Shown here: piece after piece, positions 1 to 12,937 of the stretch
How positions within the stretch are numbered: the first letter of the stretch is position 1
Layout of the letters: the number at the start of each line of letters is the position of its first letter
Origin: Elysia crispata
Taxonomy: Eukaryota; Mollusca; Gastropoda; Plakobranchidae
NCBI GenBank assembly: GCA_033675545.1
Contig: JAWDGP010006922.1
Span: 131,501-195,500, forward strand
DNA length: 64,000 bases
Direction of reading: 5' to 3'
Program-made: the position numbers and the translations under genes
The notes under the pieces: generated by a model
Seen by the model: only the letters and a program-made list of their open reading frames with translations
Database searches by the model: none
What the model was told of the DNA's origin: nothing

Positions 1-2576
1 ATTTACCTTTCAACCTAAACACCCAGTTATGATCATTACAATAAATATTGTTGAATAAAAAAAAATCAAATACAAAATTCTTATTTGAAGAATGCACCCA
101 GAAATAAATTGAATGAATGTTACATAAAGGCACCCTTAATATGCTTTACAAAAATAAATTCCAATTGATACTTTTCATTGAATTTTTCAATCTTAAAAAT
201 TTAGGTTATAAATAGAGTTTTGAAGACAAGAAGGAAAATAAATTATTCACACTCTTTGCACAAGTATCATAGTTGTTTCGAATTTAACCCAATGGCGAGT
301 CTTTTGAGCTTTCCAGATATATTATCTCTGTCGGTGAACATAAAGAATTTTCATCACAGAGTAAGTAGACAATCTTCTGTGTGCCATTAAGAAGCAGATA
401 GAACACTACCAGAAATTGTTTGAGAAATGGATGAAACAGATGTTCAATTTTTTTTCATTTTCTTTTTTCATCAGAACTTAGAAAACATGAATTATAACAT
501 AGCCTAGAATTTTCAAGGCAGTTATTTGATACTGACATTATGCTGTATAAATTTAAAAAGGGTCTATTGAAACAGTAATTACAAAGGCATATAGAACAAT
601 AAATCTTATAAAATGAATTCTCATTTCATATGGCAGACATCAAATATTCATATTTGCATAAATTCTAGCGTAAACTGTATGTTGACAGAAAAGAATTTGT
701 GGCTGACAATGTTAATTCTCCATTCATCATAGATATACATTGGTCAACTGTAAACTCATTCTGATTACAAGCAATCATTCATGCTGCGTGCCCTGATCAA
801 ACAGTAAATCTACAAATAAACCATAGTGATATAGGCTTATTTTCTTGGATCCTGAGGTGGAACAAAAGCACTTTAGAACAAATAGTTAAAAACCAGAAAA
901 CTCAAAATCTCTTAAAGTTATACTGTATTTAAAAAACATCATGTTGAAATGTGACTTATAGATGTCATTTCTTCTTTCTACTGATAATCACTGCAAAGCC
1001 TAGGTAAATAGTATTACCCATGTGTACATTTGGATTTGCATAAGTATGTTCCACTCATACACTTCAAAGACTAAAGTCTGCAGGAGAGATTGAGTTGTCT
1101 GCATGAGCAGAGCAGTGGTGCAATTTTTATTGCACAATGTATGTCGCATGTCATCCACTTATTTGAGGCTTCAACGATTGACTCGCAAGTGGGTTTGGGG
1201 AGGGAAAAATGCAATGGGGTTAGGGCCCTTATGCAGCATGAAAGACATGGAAGGGTTGTTGTTTTTCTTTTTTTTTTTCTTTGTGTCCTGAGGATGCAGA
1301 TGATAATTATCTCAAAGTAAATGTATATTTTTTTATCCCATTGACTCAAAATAATTGAACTGAATGTTGTAAAAAAAAAGTATCCTACAATAAAGGTAAA
1401 TAAGTACATACATGTATAAGGTATTGAAAAAATCTTAAGTGCATTATATCTTCATCTTACAAAATGATTATTATAAACCTTTTTACCATAGGACAGTGTA
1501 TTACTCCCTGTGCCATGAAGTAATTTGCCATTTCAGCTTTGCATTATAATTTTAGATTGCTGATGAAACCAACTGAAGATTTGTATGTACATTAAAGATT
1601 GTGTCTTTATCTCATCGTAGAAATGTTTTCCAATTCTACAAAAAAAAATGTATTTCTCATCCATAACTTGAGAAGAGAAAATATCTCTTTTTACTTAGAT
1701 TAGATGGTATAGCTTACAAAATTATAACAGGGCATCGAGAAATGTTATACAAAGTAATATAATTAGAAATAAAGTGAAGAAAAAAAGGAAAAAATGGGAA
1801 AATTGCAAGTTTGGAATAATTAAAAAGTCTACACAAAAGTGTTACTGGACTTCACAGAACATCAGTTCTCTGTGTCAGTTTTAGTTTCCCGTATTGTTTA
1901 CTCTTTACTTCCTGCTGTTTTATTAATCAATTCTAAGGTAAATTTTTAGATTCCTAAGATTTTTTTTTTTTTGGTAAAATCTTCCAAACAACTTCCATAA
2001 ATCAACATGCCAATCTGATATTGTGAGAATCAGCCTTTATAGAAACAGCAATGCACAGAAAAGATCTAGACAACATGGCTTTTGTTTGACCTTTATCCTA
2101 CAACCATTAAAAGCTTTATACATACAAGTGTGTAAAAGAAAAGAAGCAAAGAGATTAGACAGGGAAGAAGAAACAATACATACATTGAAGTAAAGTGGGA
2201 GAGGAAAAGGGTCTAAGTGGAAGAATAGGGTATCTGGCTTTGTGTGGGAAAATTTTTTCCTAATGCCAAATGTGGAGTATATGGCAATGATGTGTATCTT
2301 GAAACAGACCATGAATTTTGTGTGCTTATTGTATACTTGAAAGCAACCTCCGAAGGGATGGTTGTTGGGCCAGATTGTCTCTTATTGGTTGAGAAATCTC
2401 CCCTGCCCTATTCTGTGCAATATAATCTCTTACTCACAGTCCATTCTTATAAAACACAACTTATCAAAAACAAAGTATGGGAATTAATAACAAAAAGAGG
2501 GTGAAAGGCTTTGTTGGAGATAACAAAAAAGTGTCAAAGGCAGTATAATAAAGCTAGTTTATTTCATGGTGGCGAG
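1..2576. other. AT-rich non-coding sequence
   Basis: No recognisable gene. The short open frames here lack family features. One possible first exon at 292-360 (plus strand) is discussed in the findings. Confidence 0.5.
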
Positions 2577-2581
2577 TTATA

Positions 2582-3315
2582 CTGGCCCTGCAGTTTTTCG
2601 CAACCACAATTTTGCCATTGCGGCCGCAAAATTTGACCTTTCCCGCAAAAAAAAGGCAAAATTTGGGATGTTCTTTATTTTTTCTCTTTGTCTCTATTAC
2701 AAAAAAAAATAATTAAAAAAAATTGCGTGTGTCAGCTTGTCCCTACCGACAGAAATGCCAAGTAGAGTTCCAAATAAAAAAAAGCACTTCACTGTTGTCC
2801 AAATAGGCAAAAATGAAGGGGGAAAAAAAAGAGTTCTCGAAGTTGTGAAGATTCAAACAAAAAACAAAATAGGCTCACCTTGGTTTTTCGTTAAGTTGCA
2901 TCTGAACTTCTCTGGTAATAATTCCAACACATTATTTCTTAGTTAGAGCGTGTATGCATGTGTATCTTTCTTGGTATCAATCATATGTGTAATGGTAACA
3001 GTCTTAAATGTTCTCAGTCCAAATTGACATTTTTTTTAATTCTTTTTGTGTGACAGTCAACATGGATGTAGCCTATCATATAAAAATGTATAAAAATGAT
3101 TGATTTTACTAATCAATTACAATTTTCTTCTAAGTATACACAACTAAATAAGATTTAAATCATAAATATTTCTTGCTTACATCAATATTTGCCTGTCAAT
3201 TTGACCAAGCCAACTTTGTGAGAGATAGTATTAGTAATATACAATTGTAGTTGTAGATTTTTTCGCAAAATTTGGCAAAATTTGCTGTTTCAAATGGCAA
3301 AATTCCACGGAGACA
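2582..3315. repeat. Degenerate inverted-repeat element, TTATA-flanked
   Basis: The left interior AATTTTGCCATT...CAAAATTTGACC and the right interior (inverted) AATTTTGCCATTTG...CAAATTTTGCC are similar, within about 60 bp of each side. TTATA is found directly repeated at 2577-2581 and 3318-3322. The outer ends have diverged. Low-confidence MITE, non-coding. Confidence 0.4.
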
Positions 3316-3376
3316 GGTTATAAAAGAAAATGAGATAGTGGTGATTTAGAAGAAACAGCTTATTCTCATGATTCTA

Positions 3377-4743
3377 CGAGGGCAGGCTGATAATTAAGTT
3401 CCGTTTTATCATAACTTTTTAATTTTTCACAGCATATACATAAACAATACGTCAAACGAAAGCTTAATATCTCAGCTACATACTTAGCACTCTATTTTTC
3501 GATGTAGTCACCGTCGCGATCAACACACCGCCTCCAACGTTTCACTAGTTGGCTCACGCCGTCAGCGAAGAATTCAGACGGCTGTCCACGGCACCATCTG
3601 CGAACATCTGCAATAACTTCCTCATCATTGTCATAGTGATGGCCCTTCAGGTACTTCTTGAGTTGGGGAAACAAATAATAGTCAGAGGGGGCAAGATCGG
3701 GGCTGTATGCAGGGTGAGGTAGGGTCGTAAGTTCCAGCTGCCTTAAGGCGTCCTGAGTTTGGCGACTGGTGTGCGGGCGCGCATTGTCGTGTTGCAGGAT
3801 TGAGTCCTTATCACGCCGAATACGTCTGAGTCGGAGTTTGAGAGCTCGGAGTGTTGAAATATATCAGTTCACAGTTTGCCCTTGCTCCAGAAATTCCATG
3901 TGGACCACTCCCTCCATGTCCCAGAAAACGGTGAACAAGACCTTTCTTGCAGAGGCAACAACCTTGAACTTCCTTGGACTTGGAGAAGTTTTGTGCCTAT
4001 ACTCCATCGATTGGGCTTTACATTCTGGATCGTAGTGGTGGACCCAGGATTCGTCTCCAGTCACAATGCGTTGCAGAAATGCTTCTCCTTCTGCATTGTA
4101 ACGCTCTAAGAGTTGAGTACACATGTCCTTTCTCTGCGCTTTCATCTCTACAGTGAGCTGTCTTGGGACCCAACGGGCAGAGACTTTTCGGTAACCCAGT
4201 ACAGTTGTGGCGATATGGTGCACTCGTTCTTTCGAAATGCCTACTTCATCTGCAATTTCCTTTTGTTTGACCCTTCGATTAGCTCTAATCATGCAGTCAA
4301 CTTTCTCTCGATGAGCCGTGTCCGATGCCGAAAGGGGCCTACCCGAACGCTTTCGATCACGCAGAATTGTCTCTCTGGGGTCTTCCCCTTTAAAAATTCT
4401 CACCCATTTGCGAACTGCACAGTCTGAAATGCACATTTCACCATAACTGTCTTCATTCTTGCATGAATGTTTGTAGCAGAACATCCCTCAGCTGCCAAAA
4501 ACTCGATAACAGAGCGCTGTTTGATGAGAAGGTCATTGGAAGTCGCCATTGTCTCATAAACATGGCTACCACATCATGTGTTGCGCGTCACTGCATTATG
4601 AGCACGAATGACGTCACACAAACTTGTTGTTATAGTTAAGTCTAGAAAAATGGTTCGAGAGTATATGTATGAAATTTTAGGTCGATGTGACGAAAATTGA
4701 CCTAGTTATTAGCAAACGGAACTTAATTATCAGCCTGCCCTCG
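3377..4743 (-). mobile_element. mariner-type DNA transposon (copy 1)
   Basis: A 1367-bp element bounded by perfect 30-bp inverted repeats (3377-3406 and 4714-4743, beginning CGAGGGCAGGCTGATAATTA), each flanked by a TA target dinucleotide (3375-3376, 4744-4745). It encodes a broken DD34D transposase on the minus strand. It lies 3' of the TMEM179-like exons, in no identified exon. Confidence 0.95.
3492..4549 (-). pseudogene. mariner transposase, DD34D, frameshifted and interrupted
   Basis: Cut-and-paste transposase of the mariner family. It reads from ATG at 4549 (MATSNDLLIKQRSVIEFLAA, the helix-turn-helix start). It changes frame near 4447, where one base appears missing, and continues as YGEMCISDCAVRKWV through GRP, then TGDESWVHHYDPE with the first catalytic Asp. 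An in-frame TGA follows at about 3864, where the related copy at 12.5 kb has two extra codons. Beyond it the frame stays open with HDNARPHT (second Asp) and YSPDLAPSDYYLF (third Asp), 34 residues between the two, ending at 3492 in DGDYIEK. The family length is about 345-350 residues, so little is missing. It cannot make an active protein as it stands. Confidence 0.92.
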
Positions 4744-4745
4744 TA

Positions 4746-7700
4746 ATTTTTTTTTGTTTCACTCTTCATCTTCTCTTCACAAAGAGTTAGCATAGTGCTT
4801 TGAATTTGGTTTAGTAGTATAGTAATTCATTAGAAATTGGCTTATTGATACAAGATAGATAGGACCTGAATGGGAGTAAGTGATACAGTTGATTGACACT
4901 CAACTACAGCAGATCAACTCTTCTTTTCTGTGTGTCCTACATGCACTTTCAGACTACTTGTAGTTCTGATGTTTATTTAAAGGTATAAATATTTACATGT
5001 ATCATATGCATATCACATCATTTATAATTATGTCTTAATATCGAAAAAGAAGCAGTCATCTCTTTAATGATGACTTTCTTAAAATGTAAATGAATTTGTC
5101 ACCTTGCTGAATGTCTGACCCACAGATTAAGGGTTCATTATTATAATCATGTTTCTGTTTGCTACTAATCATAATAAAAAAAATTGGTGATATTATTGAG
5201 ATTAATCTATGTATATACACAAAATGAAATAATTTCAGTTTCTTAAGCGGTGAAAATCAAAGACTTAGAGAAAAAGCTATTTTAAAAAATGTGTTGTGTC
5301 TGGATAATGTCTCATACTGTCTCGTCTCTTGCAAAAAAATTCAGTTTTTTAGACTAGAAAACTTGACAGTTAAGAGCATATGAAGCTATAAGATGCCCTT
5401 TGTCAAAAGAAATAAGCTTCTTTTTTATATGATCTTTGGTGCAGATTCTAGAAGGGGGTTACCATAATAGTTTAAGTTACGATGAACTTCTGACTTGGTA
5501 GAGAGTCATGATGTCACCACTCACAGCCATTGAGATTGAAATCTTTTATCACGTGAGAAAAAAATAAAACAGATTTTTACCTTGTGGTGTTCTATTTTAA
5601 ACTTGGATTTTACTTTAAAACCGAATTGTACTGTAATATAATCGAAAACAGGTTATTTTGTTAAAATAGGTTTACAACAGCATATTAAGACTAGATATGT
5701 AACATAAATGAGGCACTCATCCAGATCAACTTAAAAAAATTAATATATATGATTTTGTTCAAAGTTGGAAAACTTGAATTACGAGTAAGACATTTTAATC
5801 TTCTTTCAATATTTTTTATACAGTGTTTTTATGTTAAATATGGACTTCTTTTTGATTCAGTTGTAGAACCGACTATAAGATCAATTGATTTTTTCATTAA
5901 TTTATTTAGAGCCTACATGGGCTAGGCATATTGATTTTGAGTAGGACATTTTATTCTGAGATATCTTTGAGGTAAAGCAGTTACAGACTTAACTGTTCAA
6001 AAGTATTAGAGATATATAAGTAATCATTTATTTTAAATCAACACATTTATATATCACAGAAATCATTATTTGTGCCTGCTCTAAAATTTAAAAATACAGC
6101 TGTGACAGAGTCTTGCAAAAATGAAAACAAACAATTTGGAATAGAGTAGCATTAAAACTAAATTTGGTTTTAACGCAACTTTTCAAATTAAATCAAGCTA
6201 GCTAACAAATAAGACCTTTCTAAATCATACCTCAGATGTTTTGGAAAATGAGTAAAAATGAGTGCCATTGTAATCAGGGTTTTTTTTATTCCATTCAAAC
6301 GTTGCTGCATCAGAACACCTGAAAGACATGATTAGACAAAAAAAAAATAAAAAGAAGAAAATACATTTACATCAAAGATTTAAATTAATAAATATAATGA
6401 TAACAGAAGCTGATGGATGCGAAGACTTTATTACTATACAAGGATTATTCCTTGTGGAAGATATCTACATTGTAGAAAAACAAATTTCAAAACAAAAAAA
6501 ATTATATTGTCCACAGCCATTCAATCAACAGTTTTAAGCTGTATAGGACCTCAAGCCCTCTAACTATTGTCACAAAGAAGACATTCTTTCGGCCATAAAT
6601 GGAGTAAAAGTGCCAAGCAAGAAAATTAAACAAATCTGGACACTTTTTTTCTTACAGCCTTCATTTGTTTATCTCTCTGTCAAGACCAGAATGATGTGGT
6701 GCTCATATGATTTACTAAATATAAAATGAAGTGCGCAACCTGATGACATGAGACAGTGATTTCCAGTTTCACAAAAAGGGGAAAAAAACAGGATGCTAAT
6801 TATTAACCTTCATTATTTCTCTCCACTGAAGCCCATTACTGAGCCTGACTGCTTCTATTGTAGATATTATGGTCTCTAAGAAGGTACTGATATTTATTTT
6901 AAGATTTTAAACCGTGAGCTTATATAAGTGCTAATAGATTTAACTTAGAACTAAACTTTTATAATTTGAGGTTGAATTTTTTTATTCCACAGCATTTTTG
7001 TATTCAATGTTGTGTTGTGTGTTTACCTTATTTTGATTTTAAATAGAGACTGAACACATTTATAAATTAAAAAAGAAACTTGTGATTTTAAGGTGAAATA
7101 CTTTTACTGGAAGTCTTTAGGATTACATTAATATGTGTTTACTTCAAAATTTGTTTTAACAGTTGCATAAATTATGCGAAGAATGTAATTTGATGTCCGA
7201 GAACTATTGAGTTTTAATTAATCTGCTTATTAAAAGCTTATGGGTATAAAATGTTATTGAATAATCTTAACTGGATTTTATAAAGAAATCGGTCACATTT
7301 TCATAAATAAATTAAAACAGATTTTATTATTTTTGGGTCCAATACCTTTATTGCCAGCCTTTGGAACATAATCGCTGTGTGTTTAATTCCTTCAAAATGT
7401 GAGTAAAAGCTTTAAAAATGAACAGAATCAACATTGAACATTGAGAATTTAAATTTGAGTAGTGAAAAAATTGTAGTTATACAATGTTGAGAATAGAAGA
7501 CTAGTTGATAAACTTGATGAAAATAATCCAGAAGCATGTTTTTTTTAAAGATACAACAAAAGAATCATAATTGTTTGGAGGAAAGCTAAATCTTGATATC
7601 TGCTTTTAGCAAGGTTATTAATAAAAGGATCAAGTTATTTTCCCTTTGCACACAATGTGAAACAATCTTTATTTAAAGATGTAACGTTAAATCAAAATTC

Positions 7701-8095
7701 ACATGGTCAAAAGTCTGGGAAAAGCAGCTTCAACACTAGCCTCGGATACGTCAATGTGTATTGCTTATGACAACATAAATGGCCTAGATATACTGGTCCC
7801 TTGATTCACAGGGTTAGCAAGGATCCCAATGATTTGTCCTTTTCTAAAAGTGGCTTATTCAGCAAGAGGAGGTATAGCAACAAAATACACAGAATTTTCC
7901 AGAACATTTTGTAGCCTAAATTCATAAAAAAAAATTTTTTGTGAAATTTTATTGACGACAGTTGAGAATATTGGAAGTTTCAATGTCAGTCAACTTCATT
8001 CCTGTACATTGAAAAGTTTGGGAGGAGAAAGTGTGGAAAGAAATCATGAACATGTATATAAATTATAATCCATATAATTGCACTATGCTGCTGCT
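4746..8095. other. AT-rich non-coding sequence 3' of the TMEM179-like exons
   Basis: Expected to contain the missing last exon(s) of the TMEM179-like gene or to be intron. No convincing coding segment with the family's fourth helix was found on the minus strand. Confidence 0.4.
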
Positions 8096-8178
8096 GCTGC
8101 TGCTCCTTCTACTACTACTACTACTACCTCTACTCCTACTGTTGCTGCTGCTGCTACTACTACTACTGCTACTACCAC
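8096..8178. repeat. Imperfect CTG/CTA trinucleotide repeat
   Basis: A run of CTG then CTA/CCT/CTG triplets, just 3' (in gene sense) of the last recognised TMEM179-like exon. Non-coding. Confidence 0.95.
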
Positions 8179-8196
8179 TTTAGAGGTTCTACTTAC

Positions 8197-9935
8197 TTTT
8201 TCAAAGTATTGCCTTCCTTTCTGCTGTTGAGAATATTGTCACATGTAGTTTTGAGACCAACACTGATTATGCAACAACATATGAACAGAAGAATGAGAAT
8301 CAGAGCATTCACTAGAAGAAAAGGCATGACCCACATCTGAAAACTGAAGCAAACAAAATGATTATCAGGTGTGAAATGATGGGAAAAAATATTAAAAAAA
8401 AAAAAAAAAAAAGAAAAAAAAGCAAAGGCAAGTTCAAAGGGAAACTAGTACTGTACATATATATGCTAGCGCAGTATTTTTAAACAAAAATAATTTGTTC
8501 CAATGTTACTATGAATTTATGAAAAAGGATACATTCCAGTGCTGACTGTTGCACAAACTGAACAACAGGGTATCCATCATGTCATTCACATCGTCTGAAA
8601 TGAGGGCATTAACTTTTCTAAAGAAAAGCCACTTATGTTGTAATCAAACTCTTCAGGAGTAATTTTACAATTCCTTTGCTGGTGCTCCTGTCTCTGTTCA
8701 CACAATGAGGGATAACAAATCCATGTTTTTGGTCCTGCCACTTTGGAATCTTAGCACCGATGGAAATAGTTTCTGCTCACAGTCATTAGCATGGCTTATG
8801 TTAATTGACAGAGAAAATGGTCCTGCTCAAGGTGCTCTTTCACCATGTAATGTAAGTTGTCTAAAAACTTCTTTAAAATTTCATTCTTTGATCCTCCCTT
8901 TAAGAAAGATAATAAACAGAAGCTGTCTATAGTGATTTGCAGCAGACATGGGTATGTTTCACTACCAACCATTAAAAAGAATATTTGCTCTGAAGATAGA
9001 ACATTAGTAATAGTATCATTAGATGTTCTATCAATATCAAAGAAATACAAAGAGCACAAGATTGGCCCAAAACAGGCCAAAAGGTTGTTTTGTTTTGTTG
9101 TTGTTGTTTTTTTTTGCTACAAAAGACAAGCTGAAAATAATTTATGAACACAAAATATTTTATGACTTGTAAATGAGTAACTTGGGAAGTTGCAAGACTT
9201 TTTTAAAAAAGTTATTTCATAACTGTATCATACCCAACATTAGGGTCATTTGACCTGCAAGCAGCATAAAGGAAGTACAGTCCTACAGCCAGACTGTATA
9301 GGATGCTTGTAAACACAAAAGTCAACACTGGAAAGTTGCAGACCATCTGATTTGACAATTCATAGTTTGCGTAGGTGGAATTTTCCCATTTGAAATCTGT
9401 ATACAGAATACATTGCCCATCGAATTGAACCTGGAAAAAAAGGTATGCTGTATATTGAACTAACATACGTAAAACCTCAAACAAAGAGTGAATCTAGCTA
9501 AAAAATGTAGATGTGCATTCACAACTAACTGTGTATTAAAACTTTCACCTCAGATTTATCTATTTTAGTCTCCAAAGTTGCTTTAAAAAAACTTCATATT
9601 TGTTTCAAAGGAAGGAAAAAGCTTACACAGATTATTTTTCTATTTGCTAGTCAATCAGGACCGCAGAAATATTAGGAGGATATTTGCCTATTTTCTTATT
9701 GTGTTAAGAGGTATGATTGGGTCACTATAAAATATGAGCACATCTAGACATAAAACTTTACTTATTCTCTATACAAATGGCCTTACTGCTCTTAATTTAA
9801 AACATTTTCACTAATTACACTTGAGCAACTTACTACTGTCATGCCCAGAGGAATGGCCACAACAAATCCAAAAATCACAATTACAAAGAAAATCAGGGCT
9901 TGTACAAAAACTTGAATGTCATATCCATGGGCCAT
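8197..9935 (-). CDS. TMEM179: TMEM179-like four-pass membrane protein (partial, 3 coding exons found)
   Basis: Coding exons on the minus strand are 9935-9834 (phase 0 end), 9430-9234 (phase 2) and 8343-8197 (phase 2). All have GT-AG borders and consistent phases, giving about 148 residues. The start is the ATG at 9935 (MAHGYDIQVF); an acceptor at 9981-9983 implies a 5' UTR intron. Visible are a first membrane helix ending in FVVAIPL, a luminal FDGQCILYTDFKW segment with an N-glycosylation site (NST), a second helix (VLTFVFTSILYSLAVGLYF), and a third (LLVNALILILLFICCCIISV) followed by a TTCDNI motif. The order and the spaced residues (FVV..PL, F.G.C.L.T...W, SVG....C) match the vertebrate TMEM179 family, which has a fourth helix. 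That last exon was not found in 1-8196 and may lie outside the window. The family's function is unknown. TMEM179B is a less likely assignment because the conserved W fits TMEM179 better. Confidence 0.72.
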
Positions 9936-9983
9936 CTTTTACTCTACCTGACTACAACTTGACCTCTAACAGCCTATGATCTG

Positions 9984-11912
9984 TAATTAAAATAATATTA
10001 CACTGTATTTTGAAAGCAGTTTAAAATTCAATTCAACATTCTAAAGGGTTATAAGGAAAAGAAAACAATGGGTTTAAATATTGCAATCAAATTGAAAAGC
10101 TGATTTGAAAAATTTATCATGGAAAGGACAATTTTTTTCCTCATCAAAAGTACTAAAAAGCACTATAATTTTGACTCCTAAATTAACACCAAACCCTTCT
10201 TATGTTTCTAAAATTGATTTTCTTATATTAATGTTTGCCTTTCATCTGTTAAGTTACATAACTTGGATACATCTTGTATATTGCTTATGTTTTTGATGGC
10301 TATATTAATTGATTTGGGTTGTTTGAATTTTAGAAAAACAGGTCACCAAGAAAGGCTGTGTGATAGGGGTGTTTATTCCTTGGTTAAATTACTTTAGGAT
10401 TATACGCGAAAGTCTCTAAATTCCATAGAAAAAGAGATCTTTACTGATGGGCACCACTATCTAGTGAAAATAAATCAGTTCCAGTACCATTTAAAATCAT
10501 AGCTGTTATAGACACAGGTTCTATTCGGGTTAAAAATTTTGAGATGCAAAGCACTCTTTATGATAATAAACTAAATAAATTAAATTTTACAAATTTATAA
10601 GCTGTACTTAGTAATTTCATGGGTTAGGGTATTGAAATGCTGCACATGGTTTCTCTTCATCAGCGCCTCTCTCTAGATGAGAGCCGTAGCCTACCTTAAA
10701 GTTTATCACCAGCTCAAGTGTATGTACACAAATTTAATCTTGATTAAATTCTGATGCATAATAAAATTAAAATGATGCCATACACCAGTCTGTGGGTGTA
10801 CATCCTGTGAGATGCTAGATATATGTCATAGTCTATAACATCACATGAGGGTGAAAAAGGGGAGGGAGAATCATAAAAAAACATTATGCAGAAGTTGGGC
10901 ACAAAATCACTAAAATGTGGCTTCAGTTTACACAATAGAAATTGGTCAAAACTCCAAAATGTTTGATCTATAATACCATAAGGCTTATTTAGTATACAAA
11001 GATACAATCCAAAACAGTTTGGTTTAACTTAAAAAAAATTATTGAACTACATGACACTCGGCTACTGAAACAGAATTCAGTTAAAACCTTGTTATTCTAA
11101 GAGTTATCTTCCTCATTGAAATAACAAGGTTTTATCTACAATGATTTTCGCAAAATGACAACAACTTCAATTGAAAGACTTATATATTCCTGAAATGAAA
11201 CCAGCTACAAAATAAAATTGCGGTTATAGTTTTAGCAAGAAATTGTCTCAAACTTTGACCCAAATTTTCTCAATTTGAATAAAATTTCAGATGGAACATT
11301 GTTATTTTCAGGTCACATATTGATGATAATTTTCCTTGATTCACCATCAGGATAAGCTATCTTCAGCTAAAAACTTTAAAGGCTTAATATCCGTTTATTT
11401 TCTTAACCTTATGCTACTGTATGAATGTAAGGCTCCTTCCACTTGACTTTCTTATACCACATTCATATTCATTTTTACTTTTGTAGCCAATCGGTAATTG
11501 TGTGCATTTAATTCTCAGACTTAGAACAGGCATAATCAATATAAGAAATGTGATTTATTGAGGACCTGGAAGTAGCGATTGGCTACTGCTGCTGCTGTTA
11601 CTAGTACTACAGCTAAAAAATTTTGATTTCCATTATGCCCATATAAAGTCAGTTGCAAAAATTATTTCTTACTTATGTAATTTTGGAAAAACAATGCCAT
11701 ATATCATCCTAGCCCAGATTATTGATGGGAAAGCAGTCAGAGGTCAAGCAAATTATTGATTTTACAAGAGGTCTGATAACAGTGAGTTGGACGTGAAAAG
11801 CTAGCGTTTGATTTTATTTAAATAGAATCAAAAGGGGAGAGGATATTTGTCTAGAGTTACATTTTTTGCAAACAGATAAAGTGTCTCTCATGGTCAGATT
11901 AAAATTGTGCAA
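9984..11912. other. Non-coding sequence upstream of the TMEM179-like coding start
   Basis: Probably the 5' UTR intron of the minus-strand gene, since an acceptor lies at 9981-9983. Apart from the 15-bp inverted repeat nothing was recognised. Confidence 0.4.
11082..11134. repeat. 15-bp perfect inverted repeat
   Basis: TAAAACCTTGTTATT (11082-11096) and its inverse AATAACAAGGTTTTA (11120-11134) with a 23-base spacer, upstream of the TMEM179-like gene. No function is assignable. Confidence 0.9.
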
Positions 11913-12937
11913 AGGTGGGCTGAGAACTAAGTTCCGTTTGCCTTACAGCTCACAAAACAATTGTTTTCACTCAGTTACAGCAAGATGTCATTTGTGCTCA
12001 CAATTTATTGATTTTGCACAAGCATGCAAGTGAGAAAAAATGGTGACATCTATTATCTAACAACTATCTCACAAGCAGCCCTTTCTAATTGAGTTCCTCA
12101 CAGCTGAAGGATGCTCTGATACAAAAACCCATGTCAGATTGAAATCTGTTTATGGAAATATATGTATTTTTGATTGGGTAACACATTTTTGAGGAGAGGA
12201 TCCTAAGGAAACTAATGTGCTTGACCGTAAGCGTTCAATTTGATCACTTTCTGCATCAGACGAGGCACATCAAAGAGCATTGCATGATAAGAACCATTCA
12301 AAGCTTATAAAAAGACTTATGACTGGAGATGAATTGTGTTTCTATCACCACAACCAAGAAAGCAAGGCTCGGCACAAAATATCTCCTAGTACATGAAAGT
12401 TTAAAGTTATTGTCCCAAGGGGAGAGGTCCTCTTAACCATTTTCTGAGATATAAAGAGAATAATTTACATGGAACATCTAAATCAAAGGCAAACAGTGAA
12501 CTCTGAACAATATGGTTCAACTCTAATAGCACTCAAAACTAGACTCAGGCAAGTTTGGTGTGGTAAAGACTCAATAATGCGCACCCATACTCAAGATGCC
12601 TTAGTAGCGCAACTGAAACTTGCAACCTTACAGCAACCTGCATACAGTCCAAATCCTGTGCCATTTGACTATTTCTTCTTTCCCCAGCTCATGAAGTATA
12701 TGAAAAGAAATCATTATGGAGAAGTGGTGGCAGTGTTTCGCTAATGATGCCACAAGAACTGAAGAAGTTACCAGGATTCTTCACCAATGGTGTGCTTTTA
12801 ATTGGTTTCACATCGGCAGCCCTGTAAAGGTCGTGATGGTGACGATGTTGGAAAATAATGTGAGATGTGTAGTTGAGATTTCAAGCTTTCTGATGTATAC
12901 AAGTGCTATGAAAAACTAAAAAAAAAAGCTGACCTCA
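11913..12937 (+). mobile_element. Old mariner copy of the same family as copy 1, plus strand
   Basis: The left end at 11913 (GTGGGCTGAGAACTAAGTTC) is a mutated form of the copy 1 inverted repeat. The right end near 12937 is more degraded. The transposase remnant is broken by stops and deletions: TGDELCFYHHNQESKA near 12330, TVNSEQYGSTLIALK near 12490, and YSPNPVPFDYFFFPQL near 12650. The HDNARPH block is lost. The N-terminal third is barely readable. It is inverted relative to copy 1 and lies between the TMEM179-like gene and SLC30A6. The ends are approximate. Confidence 0.8.
12325..12744 (+). pseudogene. mariner transposase remnant
   Basis: Plus-strand fragment with the first catalytic block (TGDELCFYHH), stop codons near 12394 and 12447, then an open stretch 12469-12744 reading TVNSEQY, DALVAQLKLATLQQPAYSP and PQLMKYMKRNHYGE. 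The second catalytic Asp region is deleted and the SPDLAP motif is changed to SPNPVP. It is clearly the same lineage as the 3492-4549 pseudogene and clearly inactive. Confidence 0.8.

Noticed and set aside
7847..7906. Minus-strand segment after an acceptor-like tract, in phase with the last TMEM179-like exon
   Set aside because: It adds only about 20 residues with no fourth helix or family similarity, so it is not a credible terminal exon.
8585..8700. Minus-strand coding-like segment between TMEM179-like exons 2 and 3
   Set aside because: It does not fit the helix order of the family and the phases of exons 2 and 3 already join directly.
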